The position numbers were made by a program, and so were the translations under genes. The notes under the pieces are model-generated. The model did no database searches, was not told the origin of the DNA, and saw nothing but the letters and a program-made list of their open reading frames with translations. Of a stretch of 64,000 nucleotides of DNA, positions 49,609 through 58,587 are shown in pieces (the first letter of the stretch is position 1; each line of letters starts with the position of its first letter). Origin of the DNA: Paenibacillus cookii (GTDB taxonomy: Bacteria > Bacillota > Bacilli > Paenibacillales > Paenibacillaceae); the NCBI RefSeq assembly GCF_018333375.1, contig NZ_BORW01000009.1, positions 113,584-177,583 on the forward strand, given 5' to 3'.

Positions 49609-52564
49609 TGTTCTCCACCTCCAGCAGCGTGTGCAGTAGTTCCGAATTTGCTTCATCCTTTCGCTTATGGGCCATCATCTCTGCGTGCTCTCCGCATACA
49701 GCCGCATAGTCGCAATATCGGCAGACCGCAGGATTTGAAGCGGGAATAAACAATCCCTGTTCCATCGACAAAAGGATTCCCCGGATCACCGCGGTGACTC
49801 GATTCCGTTCGGTTTGCGGGCGTGCAATCACTTGCCCGTGCCCCCGTTCGCTTGGAAAGACGTAAGACGCTTCAAGCACTTTTGCATCAGAATCCACACC
49901 CGTTTGCCGCATCCATAGCTCCGTCCCCATTGCGTAAAGCGCGTGTTGCAGCTGCGTACCGCCGGCGAACACACCATTTTCCTTGTACGAGCGGGGGCTG
50001 CCGGTCTTATAGTCGATAATCCGATATTGATGCGGCGCAACTTGATCGATCCGGTCGACGATCCCGCGCAGCGTAATCGCCATGTCCTCGCCAAGCTCAA
50101 GGTGTAACGGCTGGCCGTCCACGATGAGCTCTTGTTCGAAAAACCGGGGAGCCGTCTTAGCCTGCAATTCCATGCGATAGAACACGTCCACATCCCGGAG
50201 CATCGCTTGACGTTCCCTCTCAAACACATGAGGGCTCGGTGCCGGAATCCGCTCGGCATACAAGAGAATCGTCTCCTCCGCAATACGAAGCAAACGGGCA
50301 TGATCGTGTGTAATAGGCATGACTTTACTTGCGCTGACTTCCGTCATATAACGACGATAAACCTCGTGCAGCAGCGAGCCTCTTTCATTCGGCTTCAGCC
50401 AGGAGGTACGGTCAAAAGTCACCTGATCTTTCACGCGAATCCTGAGCACATATTGGAAAAAGTATCGCATCGGACATTCCGCGTACTTCTCCAATTGACT
50501 TGCGCTAAGCGTCCGTTCGTCCCGGCCTTTCCAATAATCAGCCCATTCATCCCCCGCTATATATCCGTCATGCTCCGTCACTTGCGAGCTGCCGCGTGCC
50601 TCGAGTGCAAGTCTGCCTTGACGAAGCGAGGGATAGACCGATTCGATGAAGGATTGCCGGTCCCTCATAAGGTTTACATTCGCATGGATTTGTCGGAAGA
50701 CATAATGAGAGCCGTCCAATGGCAGTCCATTTAGCTCAGTAGAGGATGGCTGTTCTACATCCAAATACCCGACAGGTTCGCCTAAGCTTCGGTGCAGCAT
50801 CTCATAGTCCGCATTCGTTTCTCCGGATACCTTTCGGAATACCTGTAGAAGTTGAAAAGCCGGGCTTGCTGTCGCTCCTTCTGCCAAGTCATACGACGAG
50901 AAGCTAAATGTGATATTGCCGCTTATCATCCCAAGCCGACCATCACGAAGGCGTTGCCGATCTCTTTGTCTCTGCACGGCTGTTTGAAGCCCGGCACCGA
51001 TCCGTCTGCACTCTTCATCGAGAAGCATGGGGTTTTGCCTGATATTCCCGGACCACGAATGTTCATCCATCCCGAGAAGAAACGTATGTTTTCTCCCGCT
51101 GATCCCCCCGTTCGACAAACTCGATATGTACAGGAATCCGGGCTTGGGTAACCGTTGCACCCCGACTCGAAGTTCCTGCAGCATGTCTCGGGCATACAAG
51201 AACATTTGCTGAAACGGCATCGAGTCCGGAACAGGACATTCCTGCAGTTCTTTAGCGATACCTTTCATTTCTTGCAGGACGATCGCATCCTCTTCCGTTC
51301 CGCATACACCAAATCGATCCAAGATGTTAACGAGCCATCCCCAGATTCCCTTAGGAGATGAGAGCGCCGCTTCGTCTGGAAACAATTCTCCCAGGAGGTT
51401 TGTCAGATGCTTCTTGATGTCGTCATCCCGCTGTTGTTGTTCCGTCCGCTCCCGTTCTTCGGGTCTTTCATCTGCATCCCCTTGGAACCGAACATGCCCC
51501 GACCCCAGCAACTTGATATACCGTTCTTTCCCCCAGCCGATTCCGCTTTTCTCCAGGGCTCGAATACAATCCGCATTCGTTATTCCTTGGTCACGATCGG
51601 AGAACGTGATCAATTGCTGCTGCAGCATCAATACGAGCTGCCGCACCTGATAACCGGACTCCAACCAGTTCAGCAGAAAATGGGCGGCTCTTCCCATTCC
51701 GGATGTAATCACAGGCAGCCCGTCTGCATAGGAACAGGGAAGACCGAAAGAAGCACACATGGTCGAAATAACCAACGCATATTCTTCATCCGGTACGATC
51801 ATCTCCACTTCATCCAATGGCATCCGGCCCTGAATAATACGTCTCAATGCTTCGCGAACCTCCGCCAGCCTTCCGGTCGCATGATAGAACTGAACCTTTC
51901 CGAACGGCATTGTGGATTGGACGTCAGTGAAGGAAGAAACCGCTATAATCCTCGTCATCCGTCCGTTTGACAACCGCTCCAGCATTCGAGCGGAAACCGG
52001 TGAAAGCGGCATAGGGTCTGGCAGAATAAGCTCCACGTTTTCCGGCAATTGGGTTGGTATATGCGACAAAAGGCCGGGGAAATCGATCCAGCTCCGCTGA
52101 TTCAGAAAGCGCTCATACGCTGACAACACCTTTCTGACATAGCTGCCTTTTTGCTGGCTCATAAAGTGGTCGTCTCGAAGCTCCCCCGCACTCACTCCGG
52201 CACGGCGCAGATCCATAATGGCTTGGTGAACATGCATGGCAATACCAGGCTTTACTTGATCCACCGCGATGTAGGAATCCGGCTTGGAAGCCATTTGTTC
52301 CATGACATGATGGATAATCCAAAAGGACCGCTGTTCCCCGATTAAAGTCAGCCCTTGTTGATACAGGGAGAACTGAACCTGACTTCTTACAAAGGATTGA
52401 ACCGTTTGGACCTCCACATTCATAACCGGCCCTAATTCCCGGCATATTCGCATCAACCAGGACTGTCCTTCGATGTAGGAAGGAGCAATAACAATTTTGC
52501 GGCGAAATGGCTCTCTACGGATTGCATCATATAAACGTTCTAGAAACGTGCCTACTATTTTCAA
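49601..52564 (-). CDS. AddB-like nuclease subunit
   Basis: A 987-residue partner of the AddA-like protein. The N terminus (KIVIAPSYIEGQSWLMRI) lacks the Walker A that canonical AddB has, so it is probably a non-hydrolysing scaffold. The C-terminal PD-(D/E)XK nuclease has YRIIDYKTGSP near residue 850. Four Cys in YAECPMRYFFQY and AVCRYCDYAAVCGEH can form the AddB-type iron-sulfur clasp. It follows the WYL gene by 41 bp. Confidence 0.82.
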   Translation of the reverse strand: MKIVGTFLERLYDAIRREPFRRKIVIAPSYIEGQSWLMRICRELGPVMNVEVQTVQSFVRSQVQFSLYQQGLTLIGEQRSFWIIHHVMEQMASKPDSYIAVDQVKPGIAMHVHQAIMDLRRAGVSAGELRDDHFMSQQKGSYVRKVLSAYERFLNQRSWIDFPGLLSHIPTQLPENVELILPDPMPLSPVSARMLERLSNGRMTRIIAVSSFTDVQSTMPFGKVQFYHATGRLAEVREALRRIIQGRMPLDEVEMIVPDEEYALVISTMCASFGLPCSYADGLPVITSGMGRAAHFLLNWLESGYQVRQLVLMLQQQLITFSDRDQGITNADCIRALEKSGIGWGKERYIKLLGSGHVRFQGDADERPEERERTEQQQRDDDIKKHLTNLLGELFPDEAALSSPKGIWGWLVNILDRFGVCGTEEDAIVLQEMKGIAKELQECPVPDSMPFQQMFLYARDMLQELRVGVQRLPKPGFLYISSLSNGGISGRKHTFLLGMDEHSWSGNIRQNPMLLDEECRRIGAGLQTAVQRQRDRQRLRDGRLGMISGNITFSFSSYDLAEGATASPAFQLLQVFRKVSGETNADYEMLHRSLGEPVGYLDVEQPSSTELNGLPLDGSHYVFRQIHANVNLMRDRQSFIESVYPSLRQGRLALEARGSSQVTEHDGYIAGDEWADYWKGRDERTLSASQLEKYAECPMRYFFQYVLRIRVKDQVTFDRTSWLKPNERGSLLHEVYRRYMTEVSASKVMPITHDHARLLRIAEETILLYAERIPAPSPHVFERERQAMLRDVDVFYRMELQAKTAPRFFEQELIVDGQPLHLELGEDMAITLRGIVDRIDQVAPHQYRIIDYKTGSPRSYKENGVFAGGTQLQHALYAMGTELWMRQTGVDSDAKVLEASYVFPSERGHGQVIARPQTERNRVTAVIRGILLSMEQGLFIPASNPAVCRYCDYAAVCGEHAEMMAHKRKDEANSELLHTLLEVENIE

Positions 52565-52605
52565 AAGGGATACCTTCCTTTCGTCTATCGTTCAACAACA
52601 GCACC

Positions 52606-53559
52606 TTACTGCCCATACAACTTCCCCCAACGCTGTAGCTGTTCCTTGAACTTTTCCCGGACAGATGCAGGCTCTAAAATCTCCGCTGAAGGTCCGTACT
52701 GAACCACCCAATTCATAAACTCCCGCTCGTGGTTGACGGTGACCTCGAATAATAAGCTGCCGTCCGGCAGATCGGTCATCTTCGGTCTCACGAATAATTC
52801 TTCTTCCTTCACATACCGTGCGACATCAGGTTGGAATTTGATCTTAAAAGTGATTAAAGAATCCCCGCGTTCAATCGACCAGGTATGCTTCATATACTGA
52901 GCAATGTTAAAATCACCCTTGTCGAATCGATTACTTGTCAACTCTACATGGCGGAAACGGCTTATACGAAACGTGCGAATGTCCTGCTTGGAATGACAAT
53001 AGCCGATCAAGTAAAACCGTTGATCCCTTGGAACCAGGTAGTACGGATCAATTTCGCGCTCCGTCAATTCATTCCGGCTCTGGGTATGGTAAACAGCCCT
53101 GATCGTCTTACTGGCGATAATCGCTTCCATGATGGGCAGCAAGAAGTTGGCACTGTTCTCCCGATAAGCCGGGGTGCCCATTTGGATCATGTCTGCGACA
53201 TTTTCCAGTGTATCGTACCGCTTCCGGGTTTCTTTCACATGGGTAGCCATCACCTTGTCGTAGGCGGATTCAAAGCCTGGAGGCAATTTGCTGGTGTCCA
53301 ACACGGAGGGCAGGACAGAGAACACCAACGCTTCCTGCTCCGTGAAATTCAGCGGGTACATGGCGAAATTACCGACAAAACGGTACCCTTTTCCGTAACC
53401 CTCGTTTGTAATCGGTGCGATCAAGTCCAAAATCCGCATGTCCCTATAAATCGTACGATCCGTTGTCTCGCATTTGTCCGCCAGCTCCTTGGCCGAAATC
53501 CCCGGATTGGATTGAATGGCGAGAAGTATTTTAAAGAGCCGAATCACTTTATCCGTCAT
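52606..53559 (-). CDS. WYL-domain transcriptional regulator
   Basis: A 317-residue regulator: N-terminal winged helix of the DeoR type (GISAKELADKCETTDRTIYRDM), middle WYL domain with DPYYLVPRDQRFYLIGYC at about residues 170 to 188, and a C-terminal WCX-like part. WYL proteins often control defence genes and may sense nucleic acid ligands. It lies second in the operon and just upstream of the addB-like gene, so it probably regulates it. ATG at 53559 follows AGGAGATA. Confidence 0.88.
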   Translation of the reverse strand: MTDKVIRLFKILLAIQSNPGISAKELADKCETTDRTIYRDMRILDLIAPITNEGYGKGYRFVGNFAMYPLNFTEQEALVFSVLPSVLDTSKLPPGFESAYDKVMATHVKETRKRYDTLENVADMIQMGTPAYRENSANFLLPIMEAIIASKTIRAVYHTQSRNELTEREIDPYYLVPRDQRFYLIGYCHSKQDIRTFRISRFRHVELTSNRFDKGDFNIAQYMKHTWSIERGDSLITFKIKFQPDVARYVKEEELFVRPKMTDLPDGSLLFEVTVNHEREFMNWVVQYGPSAEILEPASVREKFKEQLQRWGKLYGQ

Positions 53560-53613
53560 GCTATATCTCCTATCGTGGCATATAGAATGTAAATCCTTAT
53601 CATCATTGGGATT

Positions 53614-53799
53614 CTACGCTTTACCTGGTTCTTCCTGCCTATAAGGAGAAAACGAAACGTTCTCTGTCGTTTTGATGATGTACACTTCCTCTAGACCCGG
53701 CGTAAGTTCAACAATTGCCGTATCCTGACCCGGCTTTAGAAATGCTGCTCCGTAGTAATGCTGCGTGCCTGTGACGGCGATATAGATCGGTTGATCCAT
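53614..53799 (-). CDS. Small HIRAN-like protein
   Basis: A 61-residue protein starting MDQPIYIAVTGTQHYYGAAFLKPGQD; the stretch VTGTQHYYG...LKPGQ recalls the beginning of HIRAN domains, which bind DNA ends. The second half does not follow the family, so it may be a truncated or diverged version. ATG at 53799 follows GGGAGTGAG; an upstream extension is less likely. It is the first gene of the WYL-AddAB-like operon, 63 bp after the LexA-like box. Confidence 0.45.
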   Translation of the reverse strand: MDQPIYIAVTGTQHYYGAAFLKPGQDTAIVELTPGLEEVYIIKTTENVSFSPYRQEEPGKA

Positions 53800-53861
53800 T
53801 GTACTCACTCCCGTATGTCTTTCCTTCATTATGACGGATCACAACGACCATAGATTGTCAG

Positions 53862-53875
53862 CGAATGTATGTTCT
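53862..53875. promoter_or_regulatory. LexA-like box in front of the WYL-AddAB-like operon
   Basis: CGAATGTATGTTCT, nearly identical to the boxes at 30461 and 62795, and with the same TTGTCAG flank. It is 63 bp upstream of the first gene of the operon. Confidence 0.5.
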
Positions 53876-53881
53876 GCGCAC

Positions 53882-53922
53882 AAAAAAAGCACTGCGACAT
53901 CTCAGGTTGAGATCGCAGTGCT
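53882..53922 (-). terminator. Intrinsic terminator after the Fic gene
   Basis: On the minus strand AGCACTGCGA and TCGCAGTGCT form a 10-bp stem with a partly paired loop and a seven-T tail. It lies 4 bp after the Fic stop and immediately before the LexA-like box. Confidence 0.75.
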
Positions 53923-53926
53923 GCAT

Positions 53927-55048
53927 TCATTTTAGAAAATGGGCAAACTGATCCGGCACATTCCGAATGTCTTGGGCCAGCTTCTCGTACTCCGCGGATA
54001 ATTTGATCGAACGAACTCTTTTGGCGTCTTGATCGCGCGGCTCAATGAATCCTTCTTCTCTCCAATGACTTACCTTTTCCCTTATTGAACGGTCCGACAA
54101 ACGCAGCAGGTCCCTCATTTCGCTTGTCGTTAGGGTATCTTGTTTAAAGGTTAATTGAGCAAACACCATTCTTTGCTGGGGATCTAACTTGCGAATTAGA
54201 TCCGGTTCGATTTTCGTCATTTGAGCAGATTTCTCGGTTACGATGGCAGCGGCTTCTTGAAAAACCTCCGCCAAACCATCGATAAAGAATTCCAGCCAAG
54301 GCGTCAAATCAGCTTCATTCCGCCCAAAATAATAATTGTGATGGAGACCCAACTGGAGTCGGCGATAATATTCAGCCAAGTTGCGGTCATAGAAATTCTC
54401 GAGTACAAATAACCCCTTTAAGCCATATCCGCCGCGTCGTAAAAGATATGTCGTGATCATCCGGGCCGTTCGGCCATTCCCGTCCAAATACGGATGAATC
54501 GTTAGGAACTGCCACATGAATATGCCAGCCTTGATAGGAACCGGAACCGAATAGGTTTCCGGCGAGTTCACCCAGGCAACCAAATCCTCCATTAATACCG
54601 GGACATCTTTCCATTCCGGCGGCAAATAAAAACCGGAGGCATTGCGGCTGCCTACTTGATTCTGTTCTTCGCGATACTCGCTAACACGCGGTCTTCGTCC
54701 GTGTGATATTCGGATAATGGCATGCAGCTTTTTAATAAATTCCTCTGTGACCGGGAGCTGCCTTTTTTCGGCTTCATCCAGATATTCCAAAGCTTTCATT
54801 AAGTTATAAACTTCCTGCTCTTCATTGTCATTGCTGGTTTGGTACAAAACTTTTCGCTTAGTCGCCTCGTCAAGCGTGTTTCCTTCAATTTTCGTTGAAA
54901 GAATGACCGTCTTTTCCATCGATTCTTTCTTAAGCAAATCCAGAATAGATGCGGGCAGTGGAAGCAAATCCACCACAACACTGGCGCGTTGTATATCCAT
55001 TAGTCTGCGGGCTATGGTGTCCGTTATTGAATATTTGGGTGTAAACAT
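53927..55048 (-). CDS. Fic-domain protein (class II, putative AMP transferase)
   Basis: A 373-residue protein. The N-terminal inhibitory helix has the class II motif STKIEGN (about residue 50), the Fic core HPYLDGNGRTARM is complete (near residue 190), and the C terminus has a winged-helix-like domain with TLTTSEMRDLLRLSDRSIREKV. Class II Fic proteins AMPylate targets and are silenced by the inhibitory Glu. ATG at 55048 follows GAAGGTGATG. It is 92 bp beyond the end of the pPIWI-RE operon and may be cotranscribed with it. Confidence 0.88.
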   Translation of the reverse strand: MFTPKYSITDTIARRLMDIQRASVVVDLLPLPASILDLLKKESMEKTVILSTKIEGNTLDEATKRKVLYQTSNDNEEQEVYNLMKALEYLDEAEKRQLPVTEEFIKKLHAIIRISHGRRPRVSEYREEQNQVGSRNASGFYLPPEWKDVPVLMEDLVAWVNSPETYSVPVPIKAGIFMWQFLTIHPYLDGNGRTARMITTYLLRRGGYGLKGLFVLENFYDRNLAEYYRRLQLGLHHNYYFGRNEADLTPWLEFFIDGLAEVFQEAAAIVTEKSAQMTKIEPDLIRKLDPQQRMVFAQLTFKQDTLTTSEMRDLLRLSDRSIREKVSHWREEGFIEPRDQDAKRVRSIKLSAEYEKLAQDIRNVPDQFAHFLK

Positions 55049-55140
55049 AACATCACCTTCCTCAATAACATTATACCATTGCCGCTATTTTGCCGCAAAG
55101 TATTTTTGTTTCATTGCATTTTCTTCGTATATTTTAATTT

Positions 55141-56097
55141 CTACAATGACATCCGGTACAACGCTTTATTCTCCAGCCCTCGGACCGGCTGTGTCCACAA
55201 CTCCTTGTCCGAAGTGGCGCTTAGTGCGTCCTCCGCCATCTGGAGTTTGGCATCCAGTGCGTCAATATAGTGCAATGCTACCGCTTCTGCCGTTTGCGGC
55301 TGCACCGGGCTTCCCCATTCCCCAAGGTTATGGTGCGAGAGAATAAGGTGCTGCAATCCGATCACTTGTTGCGAATCGAGTGGAAGTTCCAGCCGCAAAG
55401 CCGCTTCTGTGATCCAACTAGCCGCCATGGCAATATGACCGATCAACTTACCCTGGGTGCTGTAATCTATCACGACCCCAAGCTGAGCGATCATTTCCTC
55501 TGGCTTCGCGATATCATGCAGGATAATCCCGGCTTTGATCATGTCCGCATTTAGAAATGGCCTCTGCTTGCAAAGGAACTCTCCGATCTCCAGCATACGA
55601 ACGATATGATAGGCCAAGCCTGCGAAGTAAGCATGATGGTGCATTTTGGCCGCCGGATAATGAGCCAGTTTCTCACTCACCTTATCGACGCAAAAGCTTA
55701 CAATATCACGAATGACCGGGTCCGAAATACTTTCGATTACTCTGTATATGACCTCTAATAATTCCGCAGATCCAATTGGAGCCGCCCGAATAAAATCGGT
55801 TAGAGACACACCGTCTTCATTGCTTACATTGCGAATCCGGGTGATCTTAACCTGCGGCTTTTCCCGATACAATTGAACGATTCCCTGAACCTTGACTAGC
55901 GTCATCGGAGAAAAGCTGTCTTTTTCTGTTTCCTTCACATCCCAATACTTTGCAGGGAGCTGGCCGCTGGCATCACACAGCACCAAATCGAAGTAATCCT
56001 TTGCCGGGGATGTATTGGTCTGCTTCAGCTCCAGCTCTTTCAGCAAATAAAAGCCGACGAATTCATCGTTCGTGGTCAGTTCTTTTATCAAAGTCAT
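55141..56097 (-). CDS. OB-fold and HD-domain hydrolase, YhaM-like
   Basis: A 318-residue protein related to the B. subtilis 3'-5' exoribonuclease YhaM (314 residues). An N-terminal OB fold (DYFDLVLCDASGQLPAKYWD) precedes the HD domain with MHHHAYFAGLAYHIVRML, the HD pair in GIILHDIAKPEEM and LILSHHNLGEWGSP. It likely cleaves nucleic acid or nucleotides. ATG at 56097 (MTLIKELTT) follows GGGGGTG; the preceding gene's TAG is next to an earlier ATG at 56112. It is the fourth gene of the pPIWI-RE operon, an addition I do not know as standard. Confidence 0.85.
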   Translation of the reverse strand: MTLIKELTTNDEFVGFYLLKELELKQTNTSPAKDYFDLVLCDASGQLPAKYWDVKETEKDSFSPMTLVKVQGIVQLYREKPQVKITRIRNVSNEDGVSLTDFIRAAPIGSAELLEVIYRVIESISDPVIRDIVSFCVDKVSEKLAHYPAAKMHHHAYFAGLAYHIVRMLEIGEFLCKQRPFLNADMIKAGIILHDIAKPEEMIAQLGVVIDYSTQGKLIGHIAMAASWITEAALRLELPLDSQQVIGLQHLILSHHNLGEWGSPVQPQTAEAVALHYIDALDAKLQMAEDALSATSDKELWTQPVRGLENKALYRMSL

Positions 56098-56112
56098 TCT
56101 TTTCACCCCCAT

Positions 56113-58587
56113 CTACAACTCCAAAAACTCTGCCTCTGCCTCAGTAATCTCATATTCCTTGAATTGTAAGTATTTCTTTAACGTACCCGTCATTTTCAAG
56201 GGATAAGGTTGTGCCGTAGTCGATTCAAAGGTGATGCACACTTCACGTAAGCGATGCACCATCCAAGCTAAGCGCTCTCGGTCTTGCCTATCCATCGGAC
56301 CTAATGGCATATATTCCACAACTCGGGGTTGCTGAAATGCCGTTTCAGGGTTATCGTACTTGGTCATAGATTTGGCAATGTTCCTCTGGGTCTTGGGTTT
56401 GGTTCCTACACCGTAATACAGTCCTGACTCGTTATCAGAATAGACACCTATAGAGAATGACATGGGGCGAAATCCATAGGCTGGAACGTCATCATTGGAA
56501 TTAACACGAATAACGGTCATCCCCTGATCGTTCTGTATCCATCCAGGTAAGTCAGGATTCTTACCACGGCCAATTTTGTTGTTTTGAATGCCGTCCAACC
56601 CTTTATATCGAAGCTCCGCTTCAACTAATACGATCGGCTCCTTGCCACTCATTCGTTCCATTCTTAACTGCTCACCGAACCAGCGAGCGACCTCTTTCTT
56701 TAGCGCATCCGGGGCTTTGGGAAGCGGATCAAATTGATCTGTTTTCAACACAGCTTCTGATAAACTCAACCATTCCTCACTGCCCCGGCTTTTTACCATT
56801 AATACACCGTCTTCCAATTTCGTAAGAATCGCATAAGTTCCTTTATCACCTGAAACCAGATCATAGGCTATGATTGGGCGTTGTTCATTTACATCCATAT
56901 GTGCCTTGTAATCGATAACTCCCGCATCCCCCAATAAATCCAAAATACAGTTGAAGACTTTGTGAATATAGCTTGACTCCGGTTTATCTTTCTTACGTTT
57001 AGACTTCTTTGCCCCGTTTTCGGGATAGACGAATTGAGTGATCCTCCCCGTTAATTGAAACCCTTTGCGTACGGCTTGCTTGGGATCTATTCCTTCGCCA
57101 AGCTTCTTCCAGTCGTCTTTAGGCAATATTTCAATCAATGAGCAAGTTATGGCTTGATTCCCTTTAACATGTTCGATGCTTCGGAGGATTTTGTTGGTTC
57201 GATGTTCATCCGCCAGGTCCTTAAGTGCTCCGCGATCCAAGCCATCTACATAGTCCTTCCTGTCACACTTGACCACAATGATGCGGTTTCGAGAGGAAGA
57301 GTTCAACCTAAAAACTTCTCCGTCAACATGTTCAGCCAGCAACTTTCCTTTATATTTTTTTGCCTTCAATGCTTCGACGACACATTGATAAAGAGAGTCC
57401 GGTCCCCACACTTCAAGCACAAAATCTTTATCATGACCGCAGTATACGGGTGGGATCGGTTCTCTTACTCGCCTCCTTGCCCCTTCTAGCTTAGGCTTCG
57501 GCACAAGTGGCAACGGCGTAAGCGATCTCCAGTCGGATACATTCTCCCGTACCATCTCGTAAAATTTCATTTTCTCCTGAATGCTGATTCCCGCTTCAAC
57601 ATATAGGGGGTTAAAGACTCTGTTATTATGAACGACCCATATCTTAGGGGAACGATCTGAGTGATACTTGACTGGATTTGTTAAGATATCCTCAGTCGAT
57701 AACGGATTGCCCCATAAGACATCACAAAACAATTCGTCGAGCCCTTCAGACCAACGTGTATAAGGCTCAGTTCCACCTTCTCTGCGAAAAGATAAACTCG
57801 CGTACGAACGTAATCCCATTCCCTGATCTTTGATCAGAGGATTGTCCATGGAAACCAATAACGTGCTATTAATGCCGCCTTTCAGATATTTGGTCTCCTG
57901 TGGTTTCGTAATAAACCGTCTTATTCCAGCCGAAACCATTAATAATAGTCGTTCCGGCTCACCGGCCCTATATTGTAACCGAAATCGGACGACATAAGAA
58001 AAAGTACCAGATCTAGTGGTTATGGGCTCAGACATGCACTCTGCCTTTTGCGTGGCATATACCTGCGAGAACATAAGCTCAACAGGCTCATCCCGGTTAT
58101 CAAGCAGTAGTTGTTTCGGACTCAAGCAAAATTGATGTGCAACTAGAGCAGGAAGCAATTCATATTTTAACCTTGAATCACGATGCAAAATGGAATCTAC
58201 CGCCTCGCTTCGCCAGTCCATTGTACTCGTATCCAAATCATCCGGTGCAGCTACGCCTTGCCTCGTTGCTATTTGGTTCATCCATCCCTTAGCCAGTAAT
58301 AGGATCATTCCAACCGGGACTGGCCGCGTTGCAATGAGCCACGGACGGTTTTCATCCAGATAAAATTGGTTATTGACCGAGACGATCTGTGGAAATATAC
58401 TTTGCAGTTTTTTACCTAATGGCTTAATCGCAAAGGGCAGCTTAACGCCATTATAAAATTGACGAATAAATTCTCTCCAAACCGTTGGTATATCCAGTAG
58501 ATAGATCTGCTTATTATTCCAAGCATTTTGGTCGCTCTCGAAAGCATACAGCTGCAGCAATTTACCAGTCCGACTCATGGGCCTCAT
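56113..58587 (-). CDS. pPIWI-RE protein (prokaryotic PIWI-like RNase H domain)
   Basis: An 824-residue protein of the pPIWI-RE group (DUF3962 and DUF3893 parts), a PIWI-like family thought to bind nucleic-acid guides. The C-terminal RNase H-like region has DVPAYGFRPMSFSIGVYSD (about residue 698), GLYYGVGTKPKTQRN, and RVVEYMPLGPM, with conserved Arg and Glu of the kind that named the family. The N-terminal 350 residues are DUF3962-like. It overlaps the helicase gene by 26 bp. Known pPIWI-RE loci also carry a DinG-type helicase and a REase, and both are here, which supports the assignment. Confidence 0.82.
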   Translation of the reverse strand: MRPMSRTGKLLQLYAFESDQNAWNNKQIYLLDIPTVWREFIRQFYNGVKLPFAIKPLGKKLQSIFPQIVSVNNQFYLDENRPWLIATRPVPVGMILLLAKGWMNQIATRQGVAAPDDLDTSTMDWRSEAVDSILHRDSRLKYELLPALVAHQFCLSPKQLLLDNRDEPVELMFSQVYATQKAECMSEPITTRSGTFSYVVRFRLQYRAGEPERLLLMVSAGIRRFITKPQETKYLKGGINSTLLVSMDNPLIKDQGMGLRSYASLSFRREGGTEPYTRWSEGLDELFCDVLWGNPLSTEDILTNPVKYHSDRSPKIWVVHNNRVFNPLYVEAGISIQEKMKFYEMVRENVSDWRSLTPLPLVPKPKLEGARRRVREPIPPVYCGHDKDFVLEVWGPDSLYQCVVEALKAKKYKGKLLAEHVDGEVFRLNSSSRNRIIVVKCDRKDYVDGLDRGALKDLADEHRTNKILRSIEHVKGNQAITCSLIEILPKDDWKKLGEGIDPKQAVRKGFQLTGRITQFVYPENGAKKSKRKKDKPESSYIHKVFNCILDLLGDAGVIDYKAHMDVNEQRPIIAYDLVSGDKGTYAILTKLEDGVLMVKSRGSEEWLSLSEAVLKTDQFDPLPKAPDALKKEVARWFGEQLRMERMSGKEPIVLVEAELRYKGLDGIQNNKIGRGKNPDLPGWIQNDQGMTVIRVNSNDDVPAYGFRPMSFSIGVYSDNESGLYYGVGTKPKTQRNIAKSMTKYDNPETAFQQPRVVEYMPLGPMDRQDRERLAWMVHRLREVCITFESTTAQPYPLKMTGTLKKYLQFKEYEITEAEAEFLEL

